In this document: positions 15,382 to 22,484 of the stretch, piece after piece
Numbering within the stretch: the first letter of the stretch is position 1
Layout: each line of letters opens with the position of its first letter
Assembly: GCF_004698125.1 (NCBI RefSeq)
Contig: NZ_ML214297.1
Location: 930,001-994,000 of the forward strand
Source of the DNA: Halosimplex halophilum
GTDB taxonomy: Archaea > Halobacteriota > Halobacteria > Halobacteriales > Haloarculaceae
Direction of reading: 5' to 3'
DNA: 64,000 bases
Notes under the pieces: model-generated
Database searches by the model: none
Seen by the model: the letters and a program-made list of their open reading frames with translations, nothing else
Told to the model about the DNA's origin: nothing
Program-made: the position numbers and the translations under genes

Positions 15382-17481
15382 TCAGTACCCCCCGATGTAC
15401 TTCAGCGAGCCGGGGCCAGACGGCTCGATCGCCTGGCCCTCGTTGAGCAGCGTCTGGATGTCGTTCTCGACGCAGTCCGCCTCGTAGCCCTCCTCGGCCA
15501 TCGCCTCGACGACCGCCTCCCGGGGCGCCTCGCCGTCGTGTTCCGCCTGCAGGTCCTGGATGTACGAGACGAGCGCTTTCTTGCGGTCGCGCTGGTCTTT
15601 CGACTCGCCCGTCTCGGAGATGTCCGCGTCGAGCGTCCCGTCCTCGGTCTTTTGGTAGTCGTTCATCGACTCGCCGACGAGGTTCATCGCCGCCTTGGCG
15701 TGACGCTCGGTGATGACCGGCGAGAACTCCAGTTTCGCGTGGGCGCGGGCCACCCGCTCGACGCCGGGCAGCTTCCGGAACGTCACCGGCACCTCCGCAT
15801 CTTCGCTGTACCCGTTCGCTCCGCGGAGCGTCACGAAACTGTCCCGGAGCTGCTCCCGGACGGCGTCACTCTCGTAGACGGGGTCGGGCTGGCGGTTCGC
15901 CAGCGCCAGCCACGTCCGCAGCGTCTCGTCGTCGACGGGCCGGTCGATTGTCTCCTGCTGGGCCGGCGGGATCTCCTCGCCGCGGTGTTGGCGCACCTTC
16001 GCGTCGCGATACTGCGTGACGTGGTCGGCGACCTCGCCGTCGTTGGTCTCGTCGGGCCGGTCCTTGAACGTGAACACGAGGTCGAACCGCGACAGCAGGT
16101 TCGAGTCGAAGCCGAACTGTTCGTCGAGCGGCTCGTACGGGTCGAACCGCGAGTACTTCGGGTTCGCAGCCGCCGTCACCGCCGTCTGCGTGGACAGCGT
16201 GGCGTTGATCCCCGCCTTCGAGACGCTCACCTTCTGGTTGGCCATCGGCTCCAGCATCGCCTTGCGGTCCTCCGGCGCCATGTCGTCGAGTTCGTCGATC
16301 GTGACGACGCCCTCGTTCGCTTTCACGAACGCCCCCGGCGACAGCGTCCAGCGCCCGTCGGAGAACTCGCCCTGGGTCGCCGTCGAGACCAGCCCCGCCG
16401 ACGAGGACTGCTGCCCGGAGACGGCGATCGACCGGACCGCCAGCACGTTCGTGGCGTTGATGAGCTGGGACTTCGAGGTCGACGGGTCGCCGATGAGCAG
16501 GACGTGGAACTTCCCGCGGATCCCCGGCGTGTTGGTGGCACCACCGACGACCGCCAGGATGAGCGCCTTCTTTTCCGTCTCGTAGCCGTACACGTCCGTC
16601 GCGAACGACTCCGCGGCGACCGTCAGCGGGTCGCCCTCCGCGCCGCTGGCCAGCTCGTCGACGCGGGCCCGCATGTCCGCGTCGATATCGAGGTCGGCTT
16701 GCGTGGCCTCCTCGATCTCGATGTGGTGCCCCTCCAGGTAGGGCTCGAACTTGCCGGTCATCTTGTTGCGCCCCTCCGACTGCTGGTTGAGGTGGACCAC
16801 GCCGGAGATCGCGACCCGGTCGCCCATCTCGACGCGGTCGGTGAGGTCGCCCTCGACGAACACCTGCAGCGTCCGGCCGGTGCCCGTCGCGACCTCCGGG
16901 GGCGTCTGCAGCTGGATCGTCTCGCCGTCGATGAACTCCGACTTGTCGTGGTTGATGCGGAATGGACCCTGGCGCTCACAGCCCGAGCACTCGTGGGGTT
17001 CCTGAAAATCGCCGTCCGTCTGCGGGATGTGGGTCAGCGTCCCGCAGCGCTTGCACTCGAAAGCCGCCCGCTGGACCTTCGAGTAGGTGTCCGTTGAGAC
17101 GAGCACGTCCCCGCGGATCGTCCGGTACTTGCCGCCGGCGTCGGTCGGCGAGAACTCCCCCGGGAAGTGCGTCTTGTCGGCCGGGAGGTTGTGGACGCGG
17201 ACGTGTGCGCCCGAGAGGTCGACATCCACCGGGAGGTCGTACCGCACGAGCGCGTCCTCGGCGTACTCGCGGACTTCCTCGGGGTGGGCGAGGTAGTCGT
17301 CCGCCAGGTCCGGGTCGAGCCGGAAGATGTCGTGGTAGTCGATGTTCAGCGCCTGCTGTTCCTGCGGGTACCGCTGGGCGAGCGTCCCGACCTCGTCCCG
17401 GTAGTAGTCCCGGTAGAGGTCGAGGAACAACTCGACCAGTTCGGGGCTGTCCGCCGTGTCGTGTGATGCGTTGGTTGCCAT
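15382..17481 (-). CDS. mcm: Viral MCM replicative helicase
   Basis: 699 residues from MATNASHD; a further in-frame ATG at 17553 would add 24 residues but runs through the palindromic promoter region. Four-Cys zinc site C143/C146/C165/C168, Walker A GDPSTSKS (331-338), Walker B GVVTIDELDD (391-400), arginine-finger SRFD (464-467), and a C-terminal winged helix. All motifs of an active 3'-5' MCM helicase are present. MCM genes have been recruited repeatedly by archaeal mobile elements; here it would let the element replicate without loading the host MCM. It follows an inverted-repeat-rich intergenic region that could be the element's origin. Confidence 0.93.
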   Translation of the reverse strand: MATNASHDTADSPELVELFLDLYRDYYRDEVGTLAQRYPQEQQALNIDYHDIFRLDPDLADDYLAHPEEVREYAEDALVRYDLPVDVDLSGAHVRVHNLPADKTHFPGEFSPTDAGGKYRTIRGDVLVSTDTYSKVQRAAFECKRCGTLTHIPQTDGDFQEPHECSGCERQGPFRINHDKSEFIDGETIQLQTPPEVATGTGRTLQVFVEGDLTDRVEMGDRVAISGVVHLNQQSEGRNKMTGKFEPYLEGHHIEIEEATQADLDIDADMRARVDELASGAEGDPLTVAAESFATDVYGYETEKKALILAVVGGATNTPGIRGKFHVLLIGDPSTSKSQLINATNVLAVRSIAVSGQQSSSAGLVSTATQGEFSDGRWTLSPGAFVKANEGVVTIDELDDMAPEDRKAMLEPMANQKVSVSKAGINATLSTQTAVTAAANPKYSRFDPYEPLDEQFGFDSNLLSRFDLVFTFKDRPDETNDGEVADHVTQYRDAKVRQHRGEEIPPAQQETIDRPVDDETLRTWLALANRQPDPVYESDAVREQLRDSFVTLRGANGYSEDAEVPVTFRKLPGVERVARAHAKLEFSPVITERHAKAAMNLVGESMNDYQKTEDGTLDADISETGESKDQRDRKKALVSYIQDLQAEHDGEAPREAVVEAMAEEGYEADCVENDIQTLLNEGQAIEPSGPGSLKYIGGY

Positions 17482-17500
17482 CGTGATGTCAGCCGCGTGG

Positions 17501-17618
17501 GTTTTATTCCGCGAATAAACGGTTTCCACCCGATTCGCCTCTCGAAACCGCAAGTGCGAGGCGTGCTGAGCCGAGATTCCCGCAGCTACGGAAACCTTGC
17601 TTACACAACCGCACTTGC
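17501..17618. repeat. Inverted-repeat cluster upstream of mcm (candidate origin/operator)
   Basis: In the 187-base gap upstream of mcm: a palindrome TTTATTC-CGC-GAATAAA (17503-17519); GGTTTCC (17521-17527) inverted at 17590-17596 (GGAAACC); GCAAGTGCG (17550-17558) inverted at 17610-17618 (CGCACTTGC). In addition GTTTTATTCCGCGAA (17501-17515) recurs as an exact 15-bp inverted copy at 17703-17717 inside the end of the next gene. On the minus strand the palindrome's TTTATT lies about 30 nt upstream of the mcm start and may also be its TATA box. Confidence 0.55.
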
Positions 17619-17668
17619 TCTAAACTACACTGAGTACAACGGCGGTGGGATGCCGCGCTCGTGATGCG

Positions 17669-18154
17669 TCATCCTGAGCGCCCCTCCTCGGCGGCGTCTT
17701 TTTTCGCGGAATAAAACGCCGGTCCGCGCTTTGCCTCGGCGGCGGTGACCGCGAGGTGTTCGTTGCCGTCGTCGGGGTCGCGGTGCTCGAAGCCCTGGGC
17801 CGAGGCAGCCAGCTCCATCAGCGTGTAGCAGTGCGCCGGCGAGGGCTCGCCCTCGAAGACGCTCCACTTGATGTCCTTGTAGTCGAGTTTCGTCCGGCCG
17901 TGGCCCTCGTCGGCCCGGCGGAAGCCGTACTCGCGGACCTTCCCGACCTTGTCGTCGCGGGTGAACTGGTCGTACTCGCGATCGTCGTCGAACTCGGAGA
18001 CGCGCAGCGAGACCGCGGTGAGTTCGCTCTGGAGGTCGTCGATCGCGTCCTGCTGGTCCTCGACGCGGTCTTCGAGGTCGCCGACCTTCGCGAGCGCCCG
18101 CTGGGCGACCTGCAGGGCGTCCTCCGGGGTCACGTCGGGCTGGTCGTCAGTCAT
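17669..18154 (-). CDS. Coiled-coil early protein, unknown
   Basis: 161 residues. Residues about 10-55 form a coiled coil (VAQRALAKVGDLEDRVEDQQ, then DDLQSELTAVSLRVSEF); the rest has a helical, winged-helix-like core (DDKVGKVREYGFRRADEG; AHCYTLMELAASAQGF). It overlaps the DUF6884 gene by eight bases. Located just before the mcm intergenic region, it may be a replication or regulatory partner that oligomerises through the coiled coil. One of the 15-bp repeats lies in its 3' end. Confidence 0.6.
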   Translation of the reverse strand: MTDDQPDVTPEDALQVAQRALAKVGDLEDRVEDQQDAIDDLQSELTAVSLRVSEFDDDREYDQFTRDDKVGKVREYGFRRADEGHGRTKLDYKDIKWSVFEGEPSPAHCYTLMELAASAQGFEHRDPDDGNEHLAVTAAEAKRGPAFYSAKKDAAEEGRSG

Positions 18155-18980
18155 CGCTACCGACCTCCCCGAGGGTGACCTGCTCGGTCTCGGTGCCGCG
18201 TCCCTCGACCTGGCTCATCGCGTCGGACATCCAGGCCATCTGCTCGCCGATGCCGTCGGCGTCGATCTCCTCGAACAGGAACGTCGGTTCGACCTGGATC
18301 CGCTGGCAGCCCTCGCGGATGTTCCCGAGGCCGTCAAAGGCGCCGCGCTCCCGAAGCGGCTCGACGTAGTCCTTGCCGGCGAGGACGATGAGGTTCCGCA
18401 GCGTCCCACCCCCGTGCGGTGACGCGATGCCGTCGAACATGGTCAGCCAGCGCTGGAGGCCAACGGCGACCATGTAGACCCACTTGTCCAGCTCGGTGAC
18501 GAGCGGCTGACCGTCCGGCCGGCGCTGGTACGGGAAGTCGGTGAGGTGGTCGTCGTTGGTGTGATCGTCGCCGAGGTCGTCAATAGTCGTGTCGTAGGGT
18601 TTGACCGGCTCCCACGGTGGGAGGATGTAGTGTTCGGCCGAGAGGATCGACCACGCCCAGCCGTCGCGCTGGCGAGCCCACTGGGTTGCCATCTCCGCGA
18701 AGTCCCGCTTGACGCCGAAGTAGGTGCTCGTGTAGAGGTCCTTCGCCCTCCATGCCGGCCCGGTCTCGTCGGACCAGCTGGGGCCGACGGTCTCGTCAGG
18801 ACCGACGACTGCCTCGTGCACGTCGAGCGCGTCGTCGGGGTCGCGCTTCGCGGCGCCGCAGCCGACGAGGACGAACGTTCCCTCATCGAAGATCGCGGGC
18901 ACGTCCGCGAGCAGCGGGTCGTCGTTGTCCGGGCCGCCGGCGGACGGGGCGGCAACGTCGGTGAACCCGTCCTCAGACAT
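18147..18980 (-). CDS. DUF6884 / YaaA-like protein
   Basis: 277 residues. N-terminal FVLVGCGAAK (36-45), then RAKDLYTSTYFGVKRDFAE and WAWSILSAEHYILPP followed by PYDTTIDDL. This string of motifs (V-x-C-G-x-x-K, DLY-S-x-x-F, W-x-I-L-S-A-x-x, PY-x-x-T) is that of the DUF6884/YaaA-type fold found in prophages and in nucleic-acid modification contexts. The C-terminal third is helical. Early-operon position suggests a role in takeover or DNA metabolism; a precise activity cannot be given. Confidence 0.7.
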   Translation of the reverse strand: MSEDGFTDVAAPSAGGPDNDDPLLADVPAIFDEGTFVLVGCGAAKRDPDDALDVHEAVVGPDETVGPSWSDETGPAWRAKDLYTSTYFGVKRDFAEMATQWARQRDGWAWSILSAEHYILPPWEPVKPYDTTIDDLGDDHTNDDHLTDFPYQRRPDGQPLVTELDKWVYMVAVGLQRWLTMFDGIASPHGGGTLRNLIVLAGKDYVEPLRERGAFDGLGNIREGCQRIQVEPTFLFEEIDADGIGEQMAWMSDAMSQVEGRGTETEQVTLGEVGSDD

Positions 18981-19131
18981 CCCGGACCACCTCGTAGTCG
19001 CCCACGTCGTCCTCGCAGACGACGCGCTCGCCGTGCTCGGGGTGGTCGATCACTTTCGCCGCGGGCTCGGTACAGCCCAGACACCCGCACGTCGGGCCGT
19101 CAGGCGTCTCGAACCGCTCGAAGACGCTCAT
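18973..19131 (-). CDS. Small Cys-rich (zinc-binding) early protein
   Basis: 52 residues with CGCLGC near residue 15-20 and a fourth Cys in RVVCEDDVGD, consistent with a minimal zinc site. It overlaps the DUF6884 gene by eight bases. Haloviral early regions often carry such mini zinc proteins. Function unknown. Confidence 0.55.
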   Translation of the reverse strand: MSVFERFETPDGPTCGCLGCTEPAAKVIDHPEHGERVVCEDDVGDYEVVRDV

Positions 19132-19235
19132 GCCGACGCACCTCCCGACACCGGGCTCCGAGTTAGTGGAGACACCGGGCTTCTGGTGGACGGCGGAGTA
19201 GTCCCTATCGCGCCATGCGGTTCACGGGGTGCCAT
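19128..19235 (-). CDS. Possible 35-residue leader peptide
   Basis: An ATG at 19235 opens a 35-codon frame whose TGA overlaps the next start by four bases. The product has two copies of TRSPVS and is Pro/Ser/Thr-rich, unlike the acidic neighbours, so it may be a coupling leader or not a gene at all. The ATGA overlap is the main support. Confidence 0.25.
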   Translation of the reverse strand: MAPREPHGAIGTTPPSTRSPVSPLTRSPVSGGASA

Positions 19236-19360
19236 TGCATCCGACAGGCACAAGTTTGGCGCGCTATGCACGCTATACACGCGCGCTTCAGGGAGCGACG
19301 ATTTTGCCGTATATATCGCCGTCTGACCTTCTTGCCGCGCTATGCAGGCCAAAAAGGTTA
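19236..19360. promoter_or_regulatory. Divergent regulatory region between provirus early genes and tatA
   Basis: Contains CGCGCTATGCA twice (19260-19270 and 19336-19346), a related CGCTATACA immediately after the first copy, and CGCCATGCGG nearby (19211-19220). A TATATAT box (19310-19316) could drive leftward early transcription, while TTATAAT (19358-19364) serves tatA. Repeated sites between divergent promoters are what a repressor operator would look like. Low GC stands out against the surroundings. Confidence 0.5.
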
Positions 19361-19390
19361 TAATTGGCGTCGAGTAAGCGTCGGGTAGAG

Positions 19391-19711
19391 ATGATGGACA
19401 CACTCATCCCCCTGTTCCCCGTCGGGGGTATGCCGGGCGGGACGGAACTGATCGTGATCCTGTTGATCGCCGTGTTGCTGTTCGGCGCCAACAAGATCCC
19501 GAAGCTCGCGCGGTCGACCGGCCAGGCCATGGGCGAGTTCCAGAAGGGTCGCGAGCAGGTCGAGCAGGAGCTCGAGGAGATGAAAGAGGGCGCGACCATC
19601 GACGACGACGGCAACATCGTCGACGAGGACGGCGAGATCCTCAAGACCGAGGCCGAGCGCGAGACTGAGGGCGCGATCGACTCCTCGGACTCGTCGTCGT
19701 CGAGCAACTGA
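19391..19711 (+). CDS. tatA: Sec-independent protein translocase TatA
   Basis: 106 residues. An N-terminal membrane helix (ELIVILLIAVLLFGANKIPK) with the TatA-typical FG hinge and following amphipathic helix (ARSTGQAMGEFQKGREQVEQ), then an acidic tail ending in a Ser/Asp run. It forms the pore-like component of the twin-arginine pathway, which haloarchaea use for most secreted proteins (see the Tat lipoprotein at 43265). TATA box TTATAAT at 19358-19364 is about 30 nt upstream, so the mRNA is probably leaderless. A second ATG follows at 19394. Confidence 0.92.
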   Translation: MMDTLIPLFPVGGMPGGTELIVILLIAVLLFGANKIPKLARSTGQAMGEFQKGREQVEQELEEMKEGATIDDDGNIVDEDGEILKTEAERETEGAIDSSDSSSSSN

Positions 19712-19787
19712 CGGTTCCGTTCTCCCCGCTCTCTGCGCCGGTGAGCAACAGCAAGGTTCTTTCTCCCGGCGCCCGCTGTCCCCGGTA

Positions 19788-19860
19788 GGGCGTGTGGCCT
19801 AGGGGACAGGGCGAGGGGTTCCTAACCCCTCGATCGCGGGTTCGAATCCCGCCACGCCCG
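19788..19860 (+). tRNA. tRNA-Arg (anticodon CCT)
   Basis: 73 bases folding as a complete cloverleaf: acceptor GGGCGTG/CACGCCC with discriminator G, anticodon stem AGGGG/CCCCT with loop TTCCTAA (anticodon CCT, reading AGG), T-arm GCGGG-TTCGAAT-CCCGC. CCA is not encoded. Its 3' 22 bases (19839-19860) are duplicated twice downstream. Confidence 0.95.
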
Positions 19861-20097
19861 TGCAGTTCCGACAGTGAGCGAAGCGAACTGTCGAACGAAC
19901 CGGACCGCGATTCGAACCCTGCCAGTCGCGCGCAGCGAGTGCAACGAGCGAGCACGTCTGGCTCCGGTTCGAATCCCGCCACGCCCGCTCTGCGACGAAC
20001 GGACGTGAGGAGCGAGCGGGCCCGGAGTTCGAAGCAGACCGAGGTTCTGCGCCTCCGGCGCAGGTTCTCGGGCGTGGTTCGAATCCCGCCACGCCCG
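19839..20097 (+). repeat. Array of tRNA-Arg 3'-end copies (attachment-site remnants)
   Basis: The 22-base 3' end of tRNA-Arg (19839-19860) recurs exactly at 19966-19987 and 20076-20097; a degenerate copy lies near 19911-19927. Spacings are 127 and 110 bases. In the last copy GGGCGTGG precedes the T-loop region and pairs with CCACGCCC (8 bp, 11-nt loop), forming an acceptor-like mini-hairpin lacking D and anticodon arms. Such duplications are left by site-specific integrases that use tRNA 3' ends. Confidence 0.75.
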
Positions 20098-20099
20098 TA

Positions 20100-20243
20100 C
20101 CACTTTTTGCAGCGGAGAGTTCCTCGCGCGCCTTCGGCGCGCTGCGGGGATCCTCCGCCGGAAAAACTTGGGGAAAAAGCCGGACGACTCGCTCGCTCCG
20201 CCCCCTCGCGTCCGGTGAACCGCGCGCACAGCGCGCGGATGCT
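20100..20243 (+). repeat. Structured dispersed element, copy A
   Basis: Order of parts: CACTTTTTGC; stem P1 GCGGAG/CTCCGC (20112-20117/20153-20158); TCCTC; stem P2 GCGCGCC-ttc-GGCGCGC (20126-20142); TGCGGG; AAAAACTTGGGGAAAAAG (20162-20179); stem P3 CCGGACG/CGTCCGG (20180-20186/20209-20215); stem P4 CCGCGCGC-aca-GCGCGCGG (20220-20238) followed by ATGCT. It starts right after the last tRNA-end repeat. See copies at 28202, 59193 and 59438. Confidence 0.75.
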
Positions 20244-20358
20244 CGTCTGCACGTGGGAATTCGAACAGTCGGCAGAATCCCGAACGTCCCGAACCGCGGT
20301 ACGCCCGAACGTGTCGTCGACACAAGGCTTACCCCGCGTCGGTGAGGACCCGTGACCG

Positions 20359-20808
20359 ATGGAAAGCGAGCGTAGCCCGTCGGACCAGTCCCGCGGTCTC
20401 GGGGGCTTGCTCGTCGCGTTCGTGTTCGTCGGTTTGCCGGTCGGGAGCGCCGCTGCGGCCGTCGCCGGACCGGCGGGCTATCCGTTCGGGCTGTCGACGA
20501 GCGAGACGGTGCTCGTGGCCGGTGCCGTCCCGATCGCGCTCGCCGAAGCGACGGACAACCGGCCCGATGCGGCACGGTCGGTCGCGTTCTTCGCCGCCTT
20601 CGTGGTCACCCAGCTCCCGGCGCTGCTGGTCGTCGAACTCGCATTCGAGGCCGTGCTGCCGTCGTCGCTCGACCAGCTGTTCGCGCTGCTGGCCGCGTAC
20701 GTCCTCGCCTTCCAGTGGGGGCCCGCCGGGACCGCCCGGCGATGCCGGCGCGCACTCGGCCGACTCACGTGGGTCCCGGAGCGCGAGAAGCCGGCGGACC
20801 GCCGATGA
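20359..20808 (+). CDS. Membrane protein, unknown
   Basis: 149 residues with about four membrane segments (LLVAFVFVGLPVGSAAAAVA; TVLVAGAVPIALAEA; VAFFAAFVVTQLPALLVVEL; QLFALLAAYVLAFQWG) and a basic C-terminus. No family recognised. It is monocistronic between the repeat region and the convergent enoyl-CoA hydratase gene, seven bases away. Confidence 0.65.
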   Translation: MESERSPSDQSRGLGGLLVAFVFVGLPVGSAAAAVAGPAGYPFGLSTSETVLVAGAVPIALAEATDNRPDAARSVAFFAAFVVTQLPALLVVELAFEAVLPSSLDQLFALLAAYVLAFQWGPAGTARRCRRALGRLTWVPEREKPADRR

Positions 20809-20814
20809 CGCGGC

Positions 20815-21606
20815 TCACTCGCCCTCGAACTCGGGTTCGCGGTCCTCGCGGAAGGCCGCCCGGCCCTCCGCGAAGTCCTCGGTGGTGGTCAGGAAGCCGA
20901 AGGCCTGGCTCTCCATGGCCATCCCCGCCGCGAGGCTGCTGTCCTCGGCGGCGTCGACGACGCGCTTGGCGGCCTTCAGCGCCAGCGGCGGCCCGTTCGC
21001 GAGGTCGTCGACGTACGACTCGACGAGGTCGTCGAGTTCCTCCGGCGGGACGGTGCGGTTGACGAGCCCCCAGTCGGCCGCCCGCTCGGCGTCGATGCGG
21101 TTGCCGCGGAAGACCAGTTCCTTCGCGCGGCCCTCGCCGACGAGGCGGACGAGGCGCTGGGTGCCGCCGCCGCCCGGGACGAGACCGAGGCCGATCTCCG
21201 GGAAGCCGAACTCCGCGTCGGTCGCGGCGACGCGCATGTCGCAGGCGAGCGCGAGTTCGTGGCCACCGCCGAGGCAGTAGCCCCGGATCGCGGCGAGCGT
21301 CGGGCGGGGGTAGTCGGCGACGACCTCGTACATCGGCGTCACGTCCATCGCTTCGGCGGGCGTCCGGTCGGCGACGCTGTCGACGTCGGCGCCGGCGCTG
21401 AACGCCCGGTCGCCGGCACCCTCGAAGGTGACACAGCGGACACGCTCGGTATCGACCGAGCGCAGGAGGCCGACGACGCCATCGCGGACGGCGTCGTCGA
21501 TGGCGTTCAGGCTGTCCGGTCGGTCGATCGTGACCGCGAGGCGGCCGCGGTCGTCCAGGTCACAGCCGATCGCGTCGCGGTCGCCGTCGAACGAAGCAAC
21601 GTCCAT
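20815..21606 (-). CDS. Enoyl-CoA hydratase/isomerase family protein
   Basis: 263 residues from MDVASFDG (a start five codons upstream at 21621 is possible). Crotonase-fold motifs: AFSAGADVDS (CoA-binding and oxyanion), GYCLGGGHELALACD with the first catalytic-type Glu, and FGFPEIGLGLVPGGGGTQRL with the second Glu. Both Glu positions of hydratases are retained, so hydration of enoyl-CoA is plausible, in contrast to MenB at 27303. Single gene; likely fatty-acid or branched-chain metabolism. Confidence 0.88.
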   Translation of the reverse strand: MDVASFDGDRDAIGCDLDDRGRLAVTIDRPDSLNAIDDAVRDGVVGLLRSVDTERVRCVTFEGAGDRAFSAGADVDSVADRTPAEAMDVTPMYEVVADYPRPTLAAIRGYCLGGGHELALACDMRVAATDAEFGFPEIGLGLVPGGGGTQRLVRLVGEGRAKELVFRGNRIDAERAADWGLVNRTVPPEELDDLVESYVDDLANGPPLALKAAKRVVDAAEDSSLAAGMAMESQAFGFLTTTEDFAEGRAAFREDREPEFEGE

Positions 21607-21707
21607 GCGATCCAGTGGCACGGACGGGAAAAGAAGACACCGGCGAGACGAGAGAGAGAGACGAGCAGTTGGACGGGACCGTCGGGCGTCGTCGGCGCGT
21701 CGACCGC

Positions 21708-21986
21708 TCAGAGCTTCTTCTCGGCGTCCTCGGCGAGTTCCTTCATGCGCTTGCCGACGCGGCCGGCGTCGGAGAACTCGTCCTCGCTCATGGCGGTCGC
21801 GAGGGCGTTGCCGAGGACGAACACGGCGTGTTTGTGCTCGCTCTTGGACTTGTGGACGTCCTCGGGGGTCACGTCGAGTTCCTCGTAGGCGTCGAACAGC
21901 GTCTCGTCGACGTCTTCGAGCCCGGCGAAGTAGTCCTTGATCGTGAGCATCTGCGCGTGGAGTTCGAGGAGCTCGTCCTTGTGCAT
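21708..21986 (-). CDS. UPF0058 family protein
   Basis: 92 residues, helical, beginning MHKDELLELHAQMLTIKDYF, with EHKHAVFVLGNALATAMSED; this matches the small archaeal UPF0058 family, whose fold is a helical bundle with conserved His and Glu residues suggestive of metal binding. Physiological role unknown. Single gene. Confidence 0.85.
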   Translation of the reverse strand: MHKDELLELHAQMLTIKDYFAGLEDVDETLFDAYEELDVTPEDVHKSKSEHKHAVFVLGNALATAMSEDEFSDAGRVGKRMKELAEDAEKKL

Positions 21987-22051
21987 GGGCGTCCCTATGT
22001 GAACCGCCGGTTTAACGGTTGTCCGTCAGAGGGTCACACGAACCACCAGGG

Positions 22052-22273
22052 TCAGAAAACGTACTCGTCCTCGTGGCCCATCATGCCGTCGTCCTCGTAG
22101 CCGCTCCCCGCCTCGTCGTCGTCGTCCATCGGGCCGCTCGTCTTGTACGCCTTCAGCCCCGTCGAGAGCAGGTCCTCGATGGCCTCCTCCCGGTTGAGGA
22201 ACTCGCCCTGCTCGACGAGCTGGGCGATACGCATCTCGAGGTGTTCGGGGATCGTGAGGTCTACCTTGGGCAT
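22052..22273 (-). CDS. Ribbon-helix-helix (CopG-like) protein
   Basis: 73 residues. MPKVDLTIPEHLEMRIAQLV and FLNREEAIEDLLSTGLKAY form a strand-helix-helix DNA-binding unit; the C-terminus is acidic and Gly/Met-rich. Similar short proteins are widespread in haloarchaea (DUF7120-like). Probably a dimeric transcription regulator with unknown targets. Confidence 0.75.
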   Translation of the reverse strand: MPKVDLTIPEHLEMRIAQLVEQGEFLNREEAIEDLLSTGLKAYKTSGPMDDDDEAGSGYEDDGMMGHEDEYVF

Positions 22274-22484
22274 CGGATCGTTCCGTTGGTTCGGGAAGGG
22301 GGTATTTAAGTTTGGCGGGGGTGATAGCCGAACCGATCACGGCACAGCGGTCGAATCGGGGCGGTCCGGTCGGTGGCCGGGCGGAGCGCCGACACGACCG
22401 GGCCGGGTCGGTCGTTCCGGCGGGGTTCGGCGGGGCGGTCCGAAGTAGTTAGGCTGAAAGGCGTACGGTCCTAAGCGCCTGGAG

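Larger units (their letters stand above)
780..19300 (-). mobile_element. Haloarchaeal tailed-virus-type provirus (right part; left boundary unresolved)
   Basis: Roughly 27 genes lie on the minus strand with many 1-14 bp overlaps: terminase small and large subunits, portal, prohead protease, HK97-type capsid protein, head-tail connectors, adhesin, MCM helicase, C5 methyltransferase and many small proteins. Order and orientation match head modules of Caudoviricetes-like haloviruses. No integrase and no obvious tail module (tube, tape measure, baseplate) are seen, so the element is defective, podovirus-like, or continues left of the window. The right boundary lies between the leftward early promoter region and tatA; no att pair can be assigned. 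Confidence 0.85.

Noticed and set aside
17482-17553. 24-residue N-terminal extension of MCM
   Set aside because: It runs through the palindromic promoter region and adds sequence unlike MCM N-termini; the start at 17481 is preferred.
19391-19860. tatA and tRNA-Arg as part of the provirus with the tRNA as its attachment site
   Set aside because: tatA is a typical host gene, no matching tRNA-end copy is seen at the provirus left end within the window, and no integrase is present; the link stays unproven.
19839-20097. CRISPR array
   Set aside because: Only three repeats with unequal 110-127 base spacing, and the repeat is the tRNA 3' end; no cas genes are present.
20100-20243. Simple intrinsic terminator after the tRNA
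   Set aside because: The element is far longer than a terminator, has several ordered stems and recurs elsewhere in both orientations; the A-run follows the stem on the plus strand, which is not a terminator arrangement.
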